This document shows, one piece after another, positions 1 through 6,189 of a stretch of DNA of 15,663 nt. The notes beneath the pieces are model-generated. The model worked only from the letters and a program-made list of their open reading frames with translations. It did no database searches and was not told where the DNA came from. The DNA is from Microbacteriaceae bacterium. GTDB lineage: Bacteria; Actinomycetota; Actinomycetes; Actinomycetales; Microbacteriaceae. Each line of letters begins with the position of its first letter. Positions within the stretch are counted from its first letter, which is position 1. The translations under genes were made by a program, and so were the position numbers. The DNA is taken from the NCBI GenBank assembly GCA_023254555.1, contig JALRLI010000021.1:1-15663 (forward strand). Direction: 5' to 3'.

Positions 1-98
1 CAAGTGGTTTCCGTACCCTCGAAGAGAATCAGAAGGTTGAATACGACACAGCTCAGGGCCCTAAGGGACCTCAGGCTGAAAACATTCGCCCTCTCTAA
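1..98 (+). CDS. Cold-shock domain protein, 3' end only
   Basis: Only the last 31 codons are present, read in the frame beginning at base 3 and ending with TAA at 96-98. The visible tail includes ENQKVEYDTAQGPKGPQAEN followed by IRPL, the usual C-terminal strand of bacterial CspA-type proteins (about 67 residues in full). The family consists of small single-stranded RNA/DNA-binding OB-fold proteins that act as RNA chaperones in the cytoplasm. The RNA-binding motifs RNP1 and RNP2 lie upstream of the window and cannot be checked. A strong terminator follows directly, so this is the last gene of its transcript. Family assignment is secure; which paralogue it is cannot be told. Confidence 0.9.
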   Translation, partial: SGFRTLEENQKVEYDTAQGPKGPQAENIRPL

Positions 99-113
99 GG
101 TTTCTTAAACTGA

Positions 114-143
114 AGCGAGCCCCTTCGGGGGCTCGCTTTTTTT
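114..143 (+). terminator. Rho-independent terminator of the cold-shock gene
   Basis: A perfect 10-bp stem (114-123 with 128-137) closes on a TTCG loop, the very stable UUCG tetraloop flanked by C and G, and is followed by a run of seven T (137-143). It lies 15 nt after the cold-shock stop codon. Confidence 0.93.
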
Positions 144-151
144 GCGCGGCT

Positions 152-179
152 TTGTACTCAACTCTCCTACCGATACGAT
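152..179 (+). promoter_or_regulatory. Candidate promoter for a leaderless SRAP-dcd transcript
   Basis: TACGAT at 174-179 fits the actinobacterial -10 pattern TANNNT. TTGTAC at 152-157 is a possible -35 with a 16-bp spacer. Six bases separate the -10 from the ATG at 186, which places transcription start at or next to the start codon. No Shine-Dalgarno sequence is visible, consistent with a leaderless mRNA. This is inference from spacing only. Confidence 0.5.
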
Positions 180-185
180 TCGAGC

Positions 186-869
186 ATGTGCGGAAGAGGC
201 GTAGCAACCATGTCGGGCGAAGCACTGGCGAGCCTGTTTCACGCCGATCTCGTTGAGCCCGGGATGCCCGAACCCTCGTTCAACGTGAAACCCACACAGA
301 GCATCCCGGTCATCGTTGGCACCCGACCCGAACGCCGAGTGGCTCCCGCACGCTGGTCACTCGTGCCTCCATGGTCAGATGATCTCAAGCTGAAATTTCC
401 AACCTTCAACGCCCGCATTGAGACCGCAGCGGCTAAACCGACGTTCAAGGCGTCGGTGAAATCGAAGCGCTGCCTCGTTCCGTTCGATGGCTACTACGAA
501 TGGCTGACCGAGGGCACGCAGAAGACACCCTACTACGTGCATCGCATAGATCAGCAGCCTCTTCTGCTCGCGGGCCTGTACTCGTGGTGGCGGTCGCCCA
601 CCACCGAAGAATGGCATCTCACCGCGACTATTTTGACGCGTGAATCTGCCGGCCAACTCGCCCCGCTGCACGACCGTATGCCCGTGCTGCTGCATCCCGA
701 CCTCATCGATGACTGGCTGAACAAAGAGATCCCCGGCGACGAAGGGCTTCTCGCTGCCGCCTCAGACTCGGGTCTCGTCTCGGTGCCAGAGCTACGCATT
801 GATGAAGTCGCTCCGCTTCGCGGCGATGGGCCTGAGCTCATCGAATCTCTGGGCCTATTTCAGCCGTAG
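186..869 (+). CDS. SRAP-domain DNA-protein crosslinking protein (YedK/HMCES family)
   Basis: A 227-residue protein covering a complete SRAP (SOS response-associated peptidase) domain. Family members form a covalent thiazolidine link between the N-terminal cysteine and abasic sites in single-stranded DNA, shielding them at replication forks. All key residues are visible: Cys2 directly after the initiator Met, Asn75 within FNARIE, Glu105 within YYEW and His162 within LHDRMPV. Because Cys2 must become the N-terminus, the ATG at 186 is the only sensible start. It is preceded by a TANNNT box at leaderless spacing. The dCTP deaminase gene begins 9 nt after its stop, so the two are probably co-transcribed. 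The family is certain; the biological role in this host is inferred from characterised homologues. Confidence 0.93.
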   Translation: MCGRGVATMSGEALASLFHADLVEPGMPEPSFNVKPTQSIPVIVGTRPERRVAPARWSLVPPWSDDLKLKFPTFNARIETAAAKPTFKASVKSKRCLVPFDGYYEWLTEGTQKTPYYVHRIDQQPLLLAGLYSWWRSPTTEEWHLTATILTRESAGQLAPLHDRMPVLLHPDLIDDWLNKEIPGDEGLLAAASDSGLVSVPELRIDEVAPLRGDGPELIESLGLFQP

Positions 870-878
870 GATAGTGAC

Positions 879-1484
879 GTGCTTCTTTCTGATCGTGACA
901 TCAAATCTGAGATTGCTGCCGAGCGCATCCGCCTCGAGCCTCTCGACCTCGGCATGGTGCAGCCTTCGAGCGTGGACGTGCGCATCGACCGCTATTTTCG
1001 CCTGTTCGACAACCATAAATACCCGGTGATTGACCCGGCACAAGACCAGCCCGACCTCACCCGAATGATCGAGGTCGACCCGGCTGAGGGCTTCATCTTG
1101 CACCCCGGTGAGTTCGTACTCGGGTCGACATTTGAGCAAATTACCCTGCCCGATGATGTCGCCGCCCGGCTCGAGGGAAAGAGCTCACTCGGGCGGCTTG
1201 GCCTGCTGACTCACTCAACCGCGGGCTTTATCGACCCAGGGTTCTCGGGTCACGTGACCCTCGAGCTCAGCAATGTTGCAACGCTCCCGATTCGCCTCTG
1301 GCCCGGCATGAAGATTGGTCAACTCTGTTTCTTCCGTTTGAGCTCAGCAGCCGAGAAGCCCTACGGATCGAGTGAATACGGATCCCGCTATCTTGGCCAG
1401 CGCGGCCCAACGGCATCCCGCTCGTTCAAAAACTTTCACGTGACCGACGTCACGGCTACTGAGGCGGGCAGCCCCGGAAACTAG
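879..1484 (+). CDS. dcd: Bifunctional dCTP deaminase, dUMP-forming
   Basis: A 201-residue full-length Dcd. The family converts dCTP to dUTP; the actinobacterial and methanogen branch also hydrolyses dUTP and releases dUMP, feeding thymidylate synthesis without freeing dUTP. The active-site block EGKSSLGRLGLLTHSTAG (99-116) with IDPGFSG (118-124) and LELSN (128-132) matches the mycobacterial bifunctional type: Ser102, Arg106, Ala115, Asp119 and Glu129 all fall at the expected places. The C-terminal GQRGPT loop (about 174-179) supports a complete trimer-forming enzyme. The start is GTG at 879, with an AGGA at 868-871 overlapping the stop of the upstream gene, 7 nt away. It ends one base before the convergent CopD-CtaG gene, leaving no room for a terminator. 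Bifunctionality is inferred from motif similarity. Confidence 0.94.
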   Translation: MLLSDRDIKSEIAAERIRLEPLDLGMVQPSSVDVRIDRYFRLFDNHKYPVIDPAQDQPDLTRMIEVDPAEGFILHPGEFVLGSTFEQITLPDDVAARLEGKSSLGRLGLLTHSTAGFIDPGFSGHVTLELSNVATLPIRLWPGMKIGQLCFFRLSSAAEKPYGSSEYGSRYLGQRGPTASRSFKNFHVTDVTATEAGSPGN

Positions 1485-1485
1485 G

Positions 1486-3492
1486 TTAGCTCTGCTTCTG
1501 CGCAGCCTCGCGTGCAGCGTCTCGCGCTGCAATTCGCTCCAGCATCTCGTTGTACTCGCGGAGTTCTTGGTCGCCGGTTCGGTCGGCATGTCGATCGCGG
1601 CGCTTCGCTTTTTTCTCATCGCTTCGGCTCCATTCAACCGAGACAATGATGGCGAGCGCGATGGTTGGTAGCTCGCCGACGGCCCAGGCGATGCTGCCGC
1701 CAAGAGACTGATCGGCGAGCGGGGCCAATCCCCACGTTCGACCCATCGCTCCGTACCAGTCAGCAACCAGCAAGCTGGTGTTGCTCATCATGGTCACCCC
1801 GAAGAATGCGTGAAAACCCATCGTTGCGAGCAGTGTGACCAAGCGCAGCGGAAAAGGAAACCGGTACGGCACCGGATCGATTCCAACCAGCGAGAGGGTA
1901 AACAGGTACCCCGAGATGAGAAAGTGCACGATCATCCACTGATGACCCAAATGCGTCGTGGTCGCCCAGCGAAGCAGTGGCGTGTAATAGAACACCCAGA
2001 GCGACCCAGCAAAGATTACCGCCGCCACAATCGGATGGGTGATGAACTTGGCGTAGGGGGTGTGCAGCGCCCACATCACCCATTCACGAGTGCCCCACGA
2101 ACCATCACGCCGTTTCTCAACCGTTCGAAGCAGAAGCGTCACGGGGGCCGCCAAAACCAAGAGCATCGGGATGCCCATGGTGAGCAGCATATGCGAGAGC
2201 ATGTGCACGCTGAACAGGTACTGTTCGTAGGCGTTGAAAGGCCCGTTGGTGACATAGAAGAGCAGCAGCATTCCCGAGACCCAGAGGATGGTGCGGTACA
2301 CGGGCCAGCGATCGCCCCGACGCGCCAGGCGAACCACGCCCGCTATGTAAAAGAAGATTGCGAACGCAATGATGAGCACCCACGTCAGATCAAAACGCCA
2401 GGCGGTGAAAATTGAGTTCACCGTGAACTCTGGAGGCAATGGCTCCCCGGTGAGCCATTCAGCCGGGGTGACCTCGGTTGAGCCAGTGAGCGGCGTCTGA
2501 ACCACCGGAGTCTCACTGCGACCGAGTGCGGCGGCGAGACCAGACGCAAGACCCATGAATGCAAGCTCGAGGAGCACGAAGTACCAGAACAGCCGCGCAG
2601 CCTTTTCGCCGGCTCGATCCAAGCCACTTATCAATCGACGGCGCTGAAGTGCGCCCAAAATTCCGAGCGCAATGAGAGCAACAACCTTGGCCAACACAAT
2701 TGCGCCGTAGCCTGTGCCAAAGAGATCTTGCGGTGTAGCGATTCGCAGACTTGCACTCACGAGACCCGATGAAGCAACGCCGACGAAGGCGAGCAACGCA
2801 AGGGTTGAGTACCGCTCCGCCACAACTTTCAGCCGAGCGCGGTCGAGCTTTTTCTGCAACACAATCACAGTGAACAGACCGCCTAACCAAACGGCAACTG
2901 CGAGCAAGTGAACCGTGAGCGCGCTCACTGCTTGATTGTGACCGGATGCCCCGGCCGCATGGCCCTGCTGGGCGAGAGGAATAATCGCCACCACCGCACT
3001 CACCAGTGTGATGAGTACGGCACGCTGGTCACGCAGAGCGTATCCAAGCACAGTCGTCAGCGCTGCGAAGAGAATCACCAGAAGCCACAGCTGCCCCAGC
3101 TCGATGTCAGTCACGAACTGAGCGAGAGCGGCCCCAAACTGCTCATCTGCGGTAGGTGTGAGACCTGAAACATCGATGAAGGTGAGGAGCAGCGTCGCGA
3201 GTGACGCTACGGTGAGTACCCCTGCACTTCCCGCCGCGAAATCGAGTGCGGTTGCGTATTCGCCCTTCTTTCTTGCCAAGACCCAGAGCGCGAACCCGAG
3301 TCCGCCAATCATGCCAGCGGCCGAGAGATCGACGAATAGCCTCGCCGTCGGAAGCCCGAAGCGCACAAAAGCCCCGGGGTCAAGAACCTCTCGCTCCGCT
3401 GCTGCTCCGCCCACAACAAGAGCGATGAACAGCGCCGCCAAAGCTGCGGCCGCCAGAAGCGCGGGCGCAAAAACTCGAAGATACCTTGGCAC
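1486..3492 (-). CDS. CopD-CtaG fusion: copper/cytochrome oxidase assembly membrane protein
   Basis: A 668-residue polytopic membrane protein. The N-terminal part has several hydrophobic segments leading into a CopD-like domain (roughly residues 190-325, with a conserved His at about 195 in a VHLLAVAVWLGG segment). The C-terminal half (about 360-620) is a caa3-type CtaG domain with the VHMLSHML helix (His430, His433), a GHQWMIVHF helix and a GFHAFFG helix. Such fusions occur in actinobacteria and are linked to copper handling and assembly of the heme-copper oxidase. The charged tail after 625 is cytoplasmic and probably helical. I place the start at GTG 3492: an upstream ATG at 3564 lies inside the hupB terminator hairpin, whereas this GTG follows a TANNNT box by 7 nt and begins a normal PRYLRVFAPALL signal-anchor. 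Copper as ligand is inferred from the families. Confidence 0.88.
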   Translation of the reverse strand: MPRYLRVFAPALLAAAALAALFIALVVGGAAAEREVLDPGAFVRFGLPTARLFVDLSAAGMIGGLGFALWVLARKKGEYATALDFAAGSAGVLTVASLATLLLTFIDVSGLTPTADEQFGAALAQFVTDIELGQLWLLVILFAALTTVLGYALRDQRAVLITLVSAVVAIIPLAQQGHAAGASGHNQAVSALTVHLLAVAVWLGGLFTVIVLQKKLDRARLKVVAERYSTLALLAFVGVASSGLVSASLRIATPQDLFGTGYGAIVLAKVVALIALGILGALQRRRLISGLDRAGEKAARLFWYFVLLELAFMGLASGLAAALGRSETPVVQTPLTGSTEVTPAEWLTGEPLPPEFTVNSIFTAWRFDLTWVLIIAFAIFFYIAGVVRLARRGDRWPVYRTILWVSGMLLLFYVTNGPFNAYEQYLFSVHMLSHMLLTMGIPMLLVLAAPVTLLLRTVEKRRDGSWGTREWVMWALHTPYAKFITHPIVAAVIFAGSLWVFYYTPLLRWATTTHLGHQWMIVHFLISGYLFTLSLVGIDPVPYRFPFPLRLVTLLATMGFHAFFGVTMMSNTSLLVADWYGAMGRTWGLAPLADQSLGGSIAWAVGELPTIALAIIVSVEWSRSDEKKAKRRDRHADRTGDQELREYNEMLERIAARDAAREAAQKQS

Positions 3493-3499
3493 GCCTATA

Positions 3500-3505
3500 A
3501 GACTA
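3500..3505 (-). promoter_or_regulatory. Candidate -10 box of the CopD-CtaG gene
   Basis: On the minus strand TAGTCT fits TANNNT and is 7 nt from the GTG at 3492, with no Shine-Dalgarno between them. The same arrangement precedes three other genes in the window. A clear -35 was not found. Confidence 0.4.
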
Positions 3506-3536
3506 CCCGGGGTTTGCTGGGCCTCAGTTAACAGCA

Positions 3537-3566
3537 AGATGCCCCCACCCGAGGGCAGGGGCATCT
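3537..3566 (-). terminator. Hairpin terminator downstream of hupB
   Basis: The minus strand reads AGATGCCCC, a 12-nt centre, then GGGGCATCT: a perfect 9-bp stem. The centre can extend it further (CCC/GGG). It lies 13-42 nt after the hupB stop. The following tract is only moderately T-rich (TTGCTGTT), so termination may be less efficient than at the cold-shock gene. It also contains an ATG codon (3564) that could be mistaken for the start of the next gene. Confidence 0.68.
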
Positions 3567-3578
3567 CGAAAAACGAAC

Positions 3579-3857
3579 TTACTTAACAGCAGCCTTGAGC
3601 TTGCTGCCTACAGAAACCTTGACACGCTTACCAGCAGGAATGTTGATGGTTGCGCCGGTCTGTGGGTTACGTCCGGTACGAGCAGCGGTGTTTGCTGACT
3701 CGAATGCGATCCAACCTGGGATCGAAACCTTGCCGCCCTTGGCAACGGTCTGTGAAACTGCGTTGAAGAAGCCGTCGAGCACTCTTCCTACGGTTGCCTG
3801 GCTCTCGCCGGTTTCGGCAGCAATCTTGGCAACAAGCTCAGTCTTGTTCAATGACAT
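3579..3857 (-). CDS. hupB: HU family histone-like DNA-binding protein
   Basis: A 92-residue HU protein of standard bacterial length. It has the N-terminal helical dimer region (MSLNKTELVAKIAAETG), the KGGKVSIPGWIAFES core and the DNA-minor-groove arm ARTGRNPQTGATINIPAG (residues about 59-76), followed by KRVKVSVGSKLKAAVK. HU dimers bend and compact DNA. The lysine/alanine-rich tail of mycobacterial HupB and streptomycete HupS is absent. The start is fixed by a strong Shine-Dalgarno, AGGAGGA at 3864-3870, 6 nt from the ATG. It stands alone: a hairpin terminator follows it, and the next gene upstream on the same strand (rpsN) is separated by 337 nt with its own terminator. The symbol is by family only. 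Confidence 0.96.
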   Translation of the reverse strand: MSLNKTELVAKIAAETGESQATVGRVLDGFFNAVSQTVAKGGKVSIPGWIAFESANTAARTGRNPQTGATINIPAGKRVKVSVGSKLKAAVK

Positions 3858-4017
3858 TGTTTGTCCTCCTAGGACTCTTCTGTGCTGCGAAACAGCCCAT
3901 CAGTTGTGTGGCCTTCATCTCTTGACGAAGGGATCGTTTGATCAATTGTGAATTTACCAACACAAGTGCGTAATTTCGCGGTTTTTCAAGGGTTTTTTAC
4001 TGTGTGTTCGCTGCGAA

Positions 4018-4034
4018 GGCTAACCGAGTTAGCC
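4018..4034. repeat. Inverted repeat GGCTAAC-CGA-GTTAGCC
   Basis: Perfect 7-bp arms with a 3-bp centre. It could be a protein-binding site or a small hairpin upstream of hupB. No T-run follows on either strand, so it is not a terminator. Confidence 0.6.
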
Positions 4035-4055
4035 AAAAATCAGGCCGCACTGCGA

Positions 4056-4108
4056 AAGATCCGCGGAATTCCGGGCTTTTTTGCCAAAATCCGCGGAATT
4101 ACAGGCTT
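4056..4108. repeat. Two tandem 23-bp repeats, 30-bp period
   Basis: Units at 4056-4078 and 4086-4108 share ATCCGCGGAATT exactly and differ at only three of 23 positions (4058/4088, 4071/4101 and 4073/4103). The first unit contains the 10-bp palindrome CGGAATTCCG. Both lie about 200-250 bp upstream of the hupB start and downstream of the rpsN terminator. Function unknown. Confidence 0.75.
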
Positions 4109-4136
4109 CAACCACTGCTTGAAAGAAAGCGACACG

Positions 4137-4167
4137 AAAAAGGGCGCCAACCCCATGGTTGACGCCC
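4137..4167 (-). terminator. Terminator of the rpmB-rpmG-rpsN operon
   Basis: On the minus strand GGGCGTCAACC pairs with GGTTGGCGCCC (11 bp, one U-G wobble) around a 4-nt loop, then TTTTT. It begins 28 nt after the rpsN stop codon. Confidence 0.88.
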
Positions 4168-4194
4168 GTAATCGCTTATTTTGCGAGGTTTTTG

Positions 4195-4500
4195 CTACCA
4201 GCTCGACTTGGTGATACCTGGCAGTTCACCACGGTGAGCCATGTCACGGAAGCGAACACGCGAGATGCCGAACTTCGACAGCACACCGCGTGGGCGGCCA
4301 TCGATGACATCGCGGCTACGAACTCGAACCGGCGAAGCGTTGCGTGGAAGCTTCTGCAGAGCCACGCGAGCGGCCTCGCGGCTTTCGTCGGTGCCATTTG
4401 GATCAACGAGTGCTTTCTTGAGCTCGAGGCGCTTCGCAGCGTAGCGCTCAACAATGGCCTGGCGCTGCTTGTTCTTCGCAATCATGCTTTTCTTAGCCAT
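4195..4500 (-). CDS. rpsN: 30S ribosomal protein S14, zinc-independent long form
   Basis: A 101-residue S14 of the long type. It starts MAKKSMIAKNKQRQ and ends with the conserved SKFGISRVRFRDMAHRGELP and GITKSSW segments. S14 sits in the small-subunit head and contacts 16S rRNA. It contains no cysteine, so the CxxC...CxxC zinc knuckle of the short zinc-binding S14 is absent. The ATG at 4500 lies 2 nt after the rpmG stop, with a GAGGAG Shine-Dalgarno inside the rpmG 3' end. It is the last gene of the three-gene ribosomal operon and is followed by a strong terminator. In several actinobacteria the cysteine-free paralogues are repressed by Zur; whether this genome has a second, zinc-binding S14 cannot be seen here. 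Confidence 0.97.
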   Translation of the reverse strand: MAKKSMIAKNKQRQAIVERYAAKRLELKKALVDPNGTDESREAARVALQKLPRNASPVRVRSRDVIDGRPRGVLSKFGISRVRFRDMAHRGELPGITKSSW

Positions 4501-4502
4501 GC

Positions 4503-4670
4503 TTAGCGCTCCTCTCTGAATTCAACGTGCTTACGCACTACTGGGTCGTACTTCTTGAGTACGAGACGGTCTGGGTTGTTGCGACGGTTTTTGCGAGTCA
4601 CGTAGGTGAACCCGGTGCCTGCCGTCGACTTGAGTTTGATAATTGGACGTACGTCTTGTGCTTTCGCCAT
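4503..4670 (-). CDS. rpmG: 50S ribosomal protein L33, zinc-independent form
   Basis: A 55-residue gene, easily missed because of its size. The translation begins MAKAQDVRPIIKLKSTAGTG, continues through FTYVTRKNRRNNPDRL and ends VVRKHVEFREER, which is typical L33. It contains no cysteine, so it is the non-zinc type. Its ATG shares one base with the TAA stop of rpmB (TAATG), implying translational coupling. Its stop lies 2 nt before rpsN. L33 is a large-subunit protein near the E site. Confidence 0.96.
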   Translation of the reverse strand: MAKAQDVRPIIKLKSTAGTGFTYVTRKNRRNNPDRLVLKKYDPVVRKHVEFREER

Positions 4671-4906
4671 TAGAGCTTGACACCTCGCTTGATCAGATCC
4701 TGCACAACAGATTCAATTCCGCGCGCATCGATAACCTTGATTCCCTTAGCCGAGAGGGTAAGAGTTACGTTTCGCTTCATCGAAGGCACGTAATAGGTCT
4801 TCTTCTGGATGTTTGGATCGAACCGACGCTTGGTGCGACGGTGCGAGTGTGAGATGTTGTGTCCGAAGCCGGGAACGGCGCCGGTCACTTGGCACACTGC
4901 TGCCAT
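4670..4906 (-). CDS. rpmB: 50S ribosomal protein L28
   Basis: A 78-residue L28. It starts MAAVCQVTGAVPGFGHNISH, continues with SHRRTKRRFDPNIQKKTYYV and ends with the VIDARGIESVVQDLIKRGVKL region. It has a single cysteine, so it cannot form the CxxC pairs of zinc-type L28. The open frame extends upstream to 4948, but the family N-terminus and a GGAGGA Shine-Dalgarno just before the ATG at 4906 fix the start. It is the first gene of rpmB-rpmG-rpsN and overlaps rpmG by one base. Its 152-nt upstream region is unusually rich in inverted repeats (see separate entry). Confidence 0.96.
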   Translation of the reverse strand: MAAVCQVTGAVPGFGHNISHSHRRTKRRFDPNIQKKTYYVPSMKRNVTLTLSAKGIKVIDARGIESVVQDLIKRGVKL

Positions 4907-5058
4907 AGTTATTCCTCCGTAATACCGCAGAGCAATTGCTCTGCCCAAGATTTCTTGTCTGCAAGCCAGTCACACCGTGCCGAAGCAGATGCGAACCCGG
5001 TTCGCGGTCTAAACGAGGGGGGCTCGTTCAGCCAAATGTCAAGTCTATCTTTCGAAGA
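4907..5058 (-). promoter_or_regulatory. Palindrome-rich leader/promoter region of rpmB
   Basis: Four inverted repeats lie in 102 bp: a perfect 18-bp palindrome GCAGAGCAATTGCTCTGC (4927-4944, 20 nt before the rpmB ATG), CAAGA-TT-TCTTG (4946-4957), GCGAACC-C-GGTTCGC (4991-5005) and AACGAG-GGGGG-CTCGTT (5012-5028). A consensus -35 TTGACA (minus strand, about 5037-5042) is present, but I find no well-spaced -10. The repeats may be RNA hairpins, operators or a terminator for the upstream dehydrogenase gene; the sequence alone does not decide. Confidence 0.55.
4927..4944. repeat. Perfect 18-bp palindrome upstream of rpmB
   Basis: GCAGAGCAATTGCTCTGC is its own reverse complement. It lies just upstream of the rpmB Shine-Dalgarno, where a bound protein or an RNA hairpin could affect expression. 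It does not match the Fur/Zur-type TGA...TCA boxes found upstream of znuA. Confidence 0.8.
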
Positions 5059-6171
5059 CTATTTCGACAAATTAAGTTTGCGAACCACGGCATCGGTGAG
5101 TGCCGTCAGAGACGACATTTCTCGAGCATCCTTACCGCTCGCGGATGCGAGTTGTGTGAGCTCCGCCCTTGCCGCTGCGACTGCACGACGAATGCGTTCG
5201 GCAGCGTCTGGCTCGCCGAGGTAGTCGAGCATCATCGCCGCCGAGAGAATCTGCGCGGTTGGATCTGCCTTTTCACACGTCGGATCCGTGCTTGCCAGAT
5301 CAGGAGCGCTGCCGTGCACCGGCTCGAAATACGCCGCCGTTTCTCCGATGTTTGCCGAGGGACATGTGCCAATCCCGCCCACAGTGGCCGCCCCCAGATC
5401 AGAGAGAATATCGCCGATCAAATTCTCACAGACAATCACGTCGAAGTGGCTCGGGTTCTCAACGAGCGCTGCCGCAGTCGCATCCACATACAGGTGTTCT
5501 GCCTGAATCGAAGGATGCTCGGCGCTCATCTCAGCGGCCACCTCATCGAAGACGCGCCTGAAGAACGCCATGCTGGGCAACACATTCGCCTTGTCAACAC
5601 AGGTGACGCGGCTCACCCCGTCGGCTGGCGCACCCGTGCGCGTTGCCGCTATTGCAAACGCCTGGCGAACGATACGCTCAGTCGCGGCTCGGGTCACAAG
5701 AAGCTGGTCGACGTGAACGTCGCCGGTTCCGACCCCCTTGCCACGCGATGCATAGAGCCCCTCGGTGTTTTCGCGCACAATTACATAATCGATTGCCGCA
5801 CCTCGCTCAGTCTCAGTCAGCGGCGAGCGCACTCCAGGGGTCAACGAAATTGGTCGAATATTGGCGTAGGCGTCAAGCCCGTTTCGAAGGATGCCGCCGA
5901 GCACCCCGGCTTCGGTGCCATCGGGGTTTCGCACCTCTGGCAGTCCGACCGGCCCCTTCAGAGTCGCATCGAATTCATTGCGGATGCGTTCGAGATCAAC
6001 CGGGTTCAGTGCGGCGCCTGTGCGGCGAAACGTTTCGGCCCCACCATCGATTTCAACCCACTCAAGCCCGAAATTTTGGCTGCCGACCGCATCGAGCACG
6101 CGCCGGGCGCTTGCAACAATTGCCGGGCCGATTCCGTCACCCGCAATTACGCCGATTCGATAGGTTTTCAT
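5059..6171 (-). CDS. Isocitrate/isopropylmalate dehydrogenase family enzyme
   Basis: A 370-residue, full-length member of the NAD(P)-dependent beta-decarboxylating dehydrogenases (LeuB, IDH, tartrate and D-malate dehydrogenases). It shows GDGIGP (11-16), NIRP with Arg106, a substrate-loop motif VRENTEG (132-138), the catalytic DKANV with Lys194, Asp230, the metal-binding GDILSD (253-258) and EPVHGSAPD (283-291). The VRENTEG loop is closer to the IDH/tartrate/homoisocitrate branch than to the VREGTEG of mycobacterial LeuB, and no leucine-pathway gene is nearby, so I leave the substrate open. The reading frame continues upstream to 6327, but ATG 6171 has a purine-rich AAGGAAGG 7 nt before it and begins the family N-terminus. 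It is divergent from the SGNH gene, with 30 nt between start codons. Confidence 0.85.
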   Translation of the reverse strand: MKTYRIGVIAGDGIGPAIVASARRVLDAVGSQNFGLEWVEIDGGAETFRRTGAALNPVDLERIRNEFDATLKGPVGLPEVRNPDGTEAGVLGGILRNGLDAYANIRPISLTPGVRSPLTETERGAAIDYVIVRENTEGLYASRGKGVGTGDVHVDQLLVTRAATERIVRQAFAIAATRTGAPADGVSRVTCVDKANVLPSMAFFRRVFDEVAAEMSAEHPSIQAEHLYVDATAAALVENPSHFDVIVCENLIGDILSDLGAATVGGIGTCPSANIGETAAYFEPVHGSAPDLASTDPTCEKADPTAQILSAAMMLDYLGEPDAAERIRRAVAAARAELTQLASASGKDAREMSSLTALTDAVVRKLNLSK

Positions 6172-6189
6172 TCGACCGCCTTCCTTTCG

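Larger units (their letters stand above)
3858..4136 (-). promoter_or_regulatory. Upstream region of hupB
   Basis: Together with the rpsN terminator this fills the 337-nt gap between hupB and rpsN. It holds the hupB Shine-Dalgarno (3864-3870), a 17-bp inverted repeat (4018-4034) and a near-perfect direct repeat with a 30-bp period (4056-4108), plus A/T tracts. The hupB promoter must lie here. TAAATT on the minus strand (3951-3956) is a possible -10, but I see no convincing -35 partner. The open frame on the + strand across this region does not resemble a known protein and runs antisense into rpsN. Confidence 0.6.

Noticed and set aside
1810..2415. 201-codon + strand open frame inside the CopD-CtaG gene
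   Set aside because: A low-complexity His/Arg/Gln-rich translation, antisense to conserved membrane helices; shadow frame.
4056..4108. Possible CRISPR-like array
   Set aside because: Only two imperfect units with a 7-bp gap, no spacer-length intervals and no cas genes.
3948..4214. 88-codon + strand open frame between hupB and rpsN, with repeated KIRGIPGF/KIRGITGF peptide
   Set aside because: It has no ribosome-binding site, spans the rpsN terminator and runs antisense into rpsN. The peptide repeat is just the translation of the 30-bp DNA repeat.
4991..5005. GCGAACC-C-GGTTCGC as a Zur box for rpmB or as a tRNA T-arm
   Set aside because: The arms lack the TGA/TCA ends and the spacing differs from the znu boxes; no acceptor, D or anticodon stems surround it.
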